From positions 1-6,420 of the forward strand of contig JACQHO010000193.1 in the NCBI GenBank assembly GCA_016198945.1: a stretch of DNA of 6,420 bases, read 5' to 3'. The DNA is from Nitrospirota bacterium. GTDB lineage: Bacteria; Nitrospirota; Nitrospiria; JACQBZ01. Position numbers and translations under genes: made by a program. The notes under the pieces are model-generated. The model was not told the DNA's origin. It saw only the letters and a program-made list of their open reading frames with translations, and did not search any database. Positions 6,402-6,420 of this stretch are shown here, piece after piece (the stretch's first letter is position 1; each line of letters starts with the position of its first letter).

Positions 6402-6413
6402 GGGGAGAGGGAG
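6402..6413 (+). promoter_or_regulatory. Purine-rich ribosome binding region of the next gene
   Basis: An uninterrupted purine block, GGGGAGAGGGAG, precedes ATG 6416. It offers several overlapping Shine-Dalgarno registers, for example GAGG at 6407-6410 with 5 nt to the start and GGGGA at 6402-6406 with 9 nt. This suggests strong translation, as expected for a major pilin. Confidence 0.65.
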
Positions 6414-6415
6414 TC

Positions 6416-6420
6416 ATGAA
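6416..6420 (+). CDS. Start of the next gene, presumed major pilin PilA; all but the first five bases outside window
   Basis: ATG followed by AA, so the protein starts Met-Lys or Met-Asn; Met-Lys would suit a type IV pilin leader. Support is positional only: it has its own promoter and a strong purine-rich ribosome binding region, is insulated from pilR by a terminator, and lies where pilA sits in Geobacter-type pilB-pilT-pilC-pilS-pilR-pilA loci. No coding sequence is available to confirm the product, so no symbol is given. Confidence 0.5.

Overview
The window is one arm of a bacterial type IV pilus (T4P) locus, read entirely on the + strand. In order it holds the 3' end of pilB (extension ATPase), then complete pilT (retraction ATPase), pilC (inner-membrane platform), pilS (membrane histidine kinase) and pilR (sigma-54-dependent response regulator). 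It ends with the first five bases of a further gene that is very probably the major pilin, pilA.

Organism: a Gram-negative, fairly GC-rich bacterium. The order pilB-pilT-pilC-pilS-pilR-(pilA) is the one known from Geobacter and relatives, and differs from the Pseudomonas arrangement. Desulfobacterota, Nitrospirota or NC10-like bacteria are reasonable guesses, but the sequence alone does not settle the phylum. Base composition looks even across the window and there are no mobile-element remnants, tRNAs, rRNAs or CRISPR repeats, so this looks like core, vertically inherited DNA.

Layout: 2-655 pilB C-terminal part; 672-1778 pilT after a 16-nt gap with a strong Shine-Dalgarno; 1799-3007 pilC after a 20-nt gap; 3008-3115 a 108-nt gap with no convincing promoter and only a weak hairpin; 3116-4822 pilS; 4825-6261 pilR, two bases after the pilS stop, with its Shine-Dalgarno inside pilS; 6262-6415 an intergenic region with a good rho-independent terminator, a sigma-70-like promoter (perfect TTGACA) and a leader; 6416 the start codon of the next gene.

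How the genes work together: PilB drives pilin polymerisation through PilC and PilT drives depolymerisation. PilS in the inner membrane probably senses pilin or envelope state and phosphorylates PilR at Asp52, and PilR activates sigma-54 RNA polymerase at target promoters, classically pilA.

The machinery is ordinary; I see no new system. The points worth a second look are regulatory: a G8 homopolymer and a 7-nt tandem repeat inside the ATP-binding domain of pilS, the lack of a recognisable -24/-12 promoter before the presumed pilA although pilR sits directly upstream, and an 8-nt anti-Shine-Dalgarno-like sequence in the leader of that gene.
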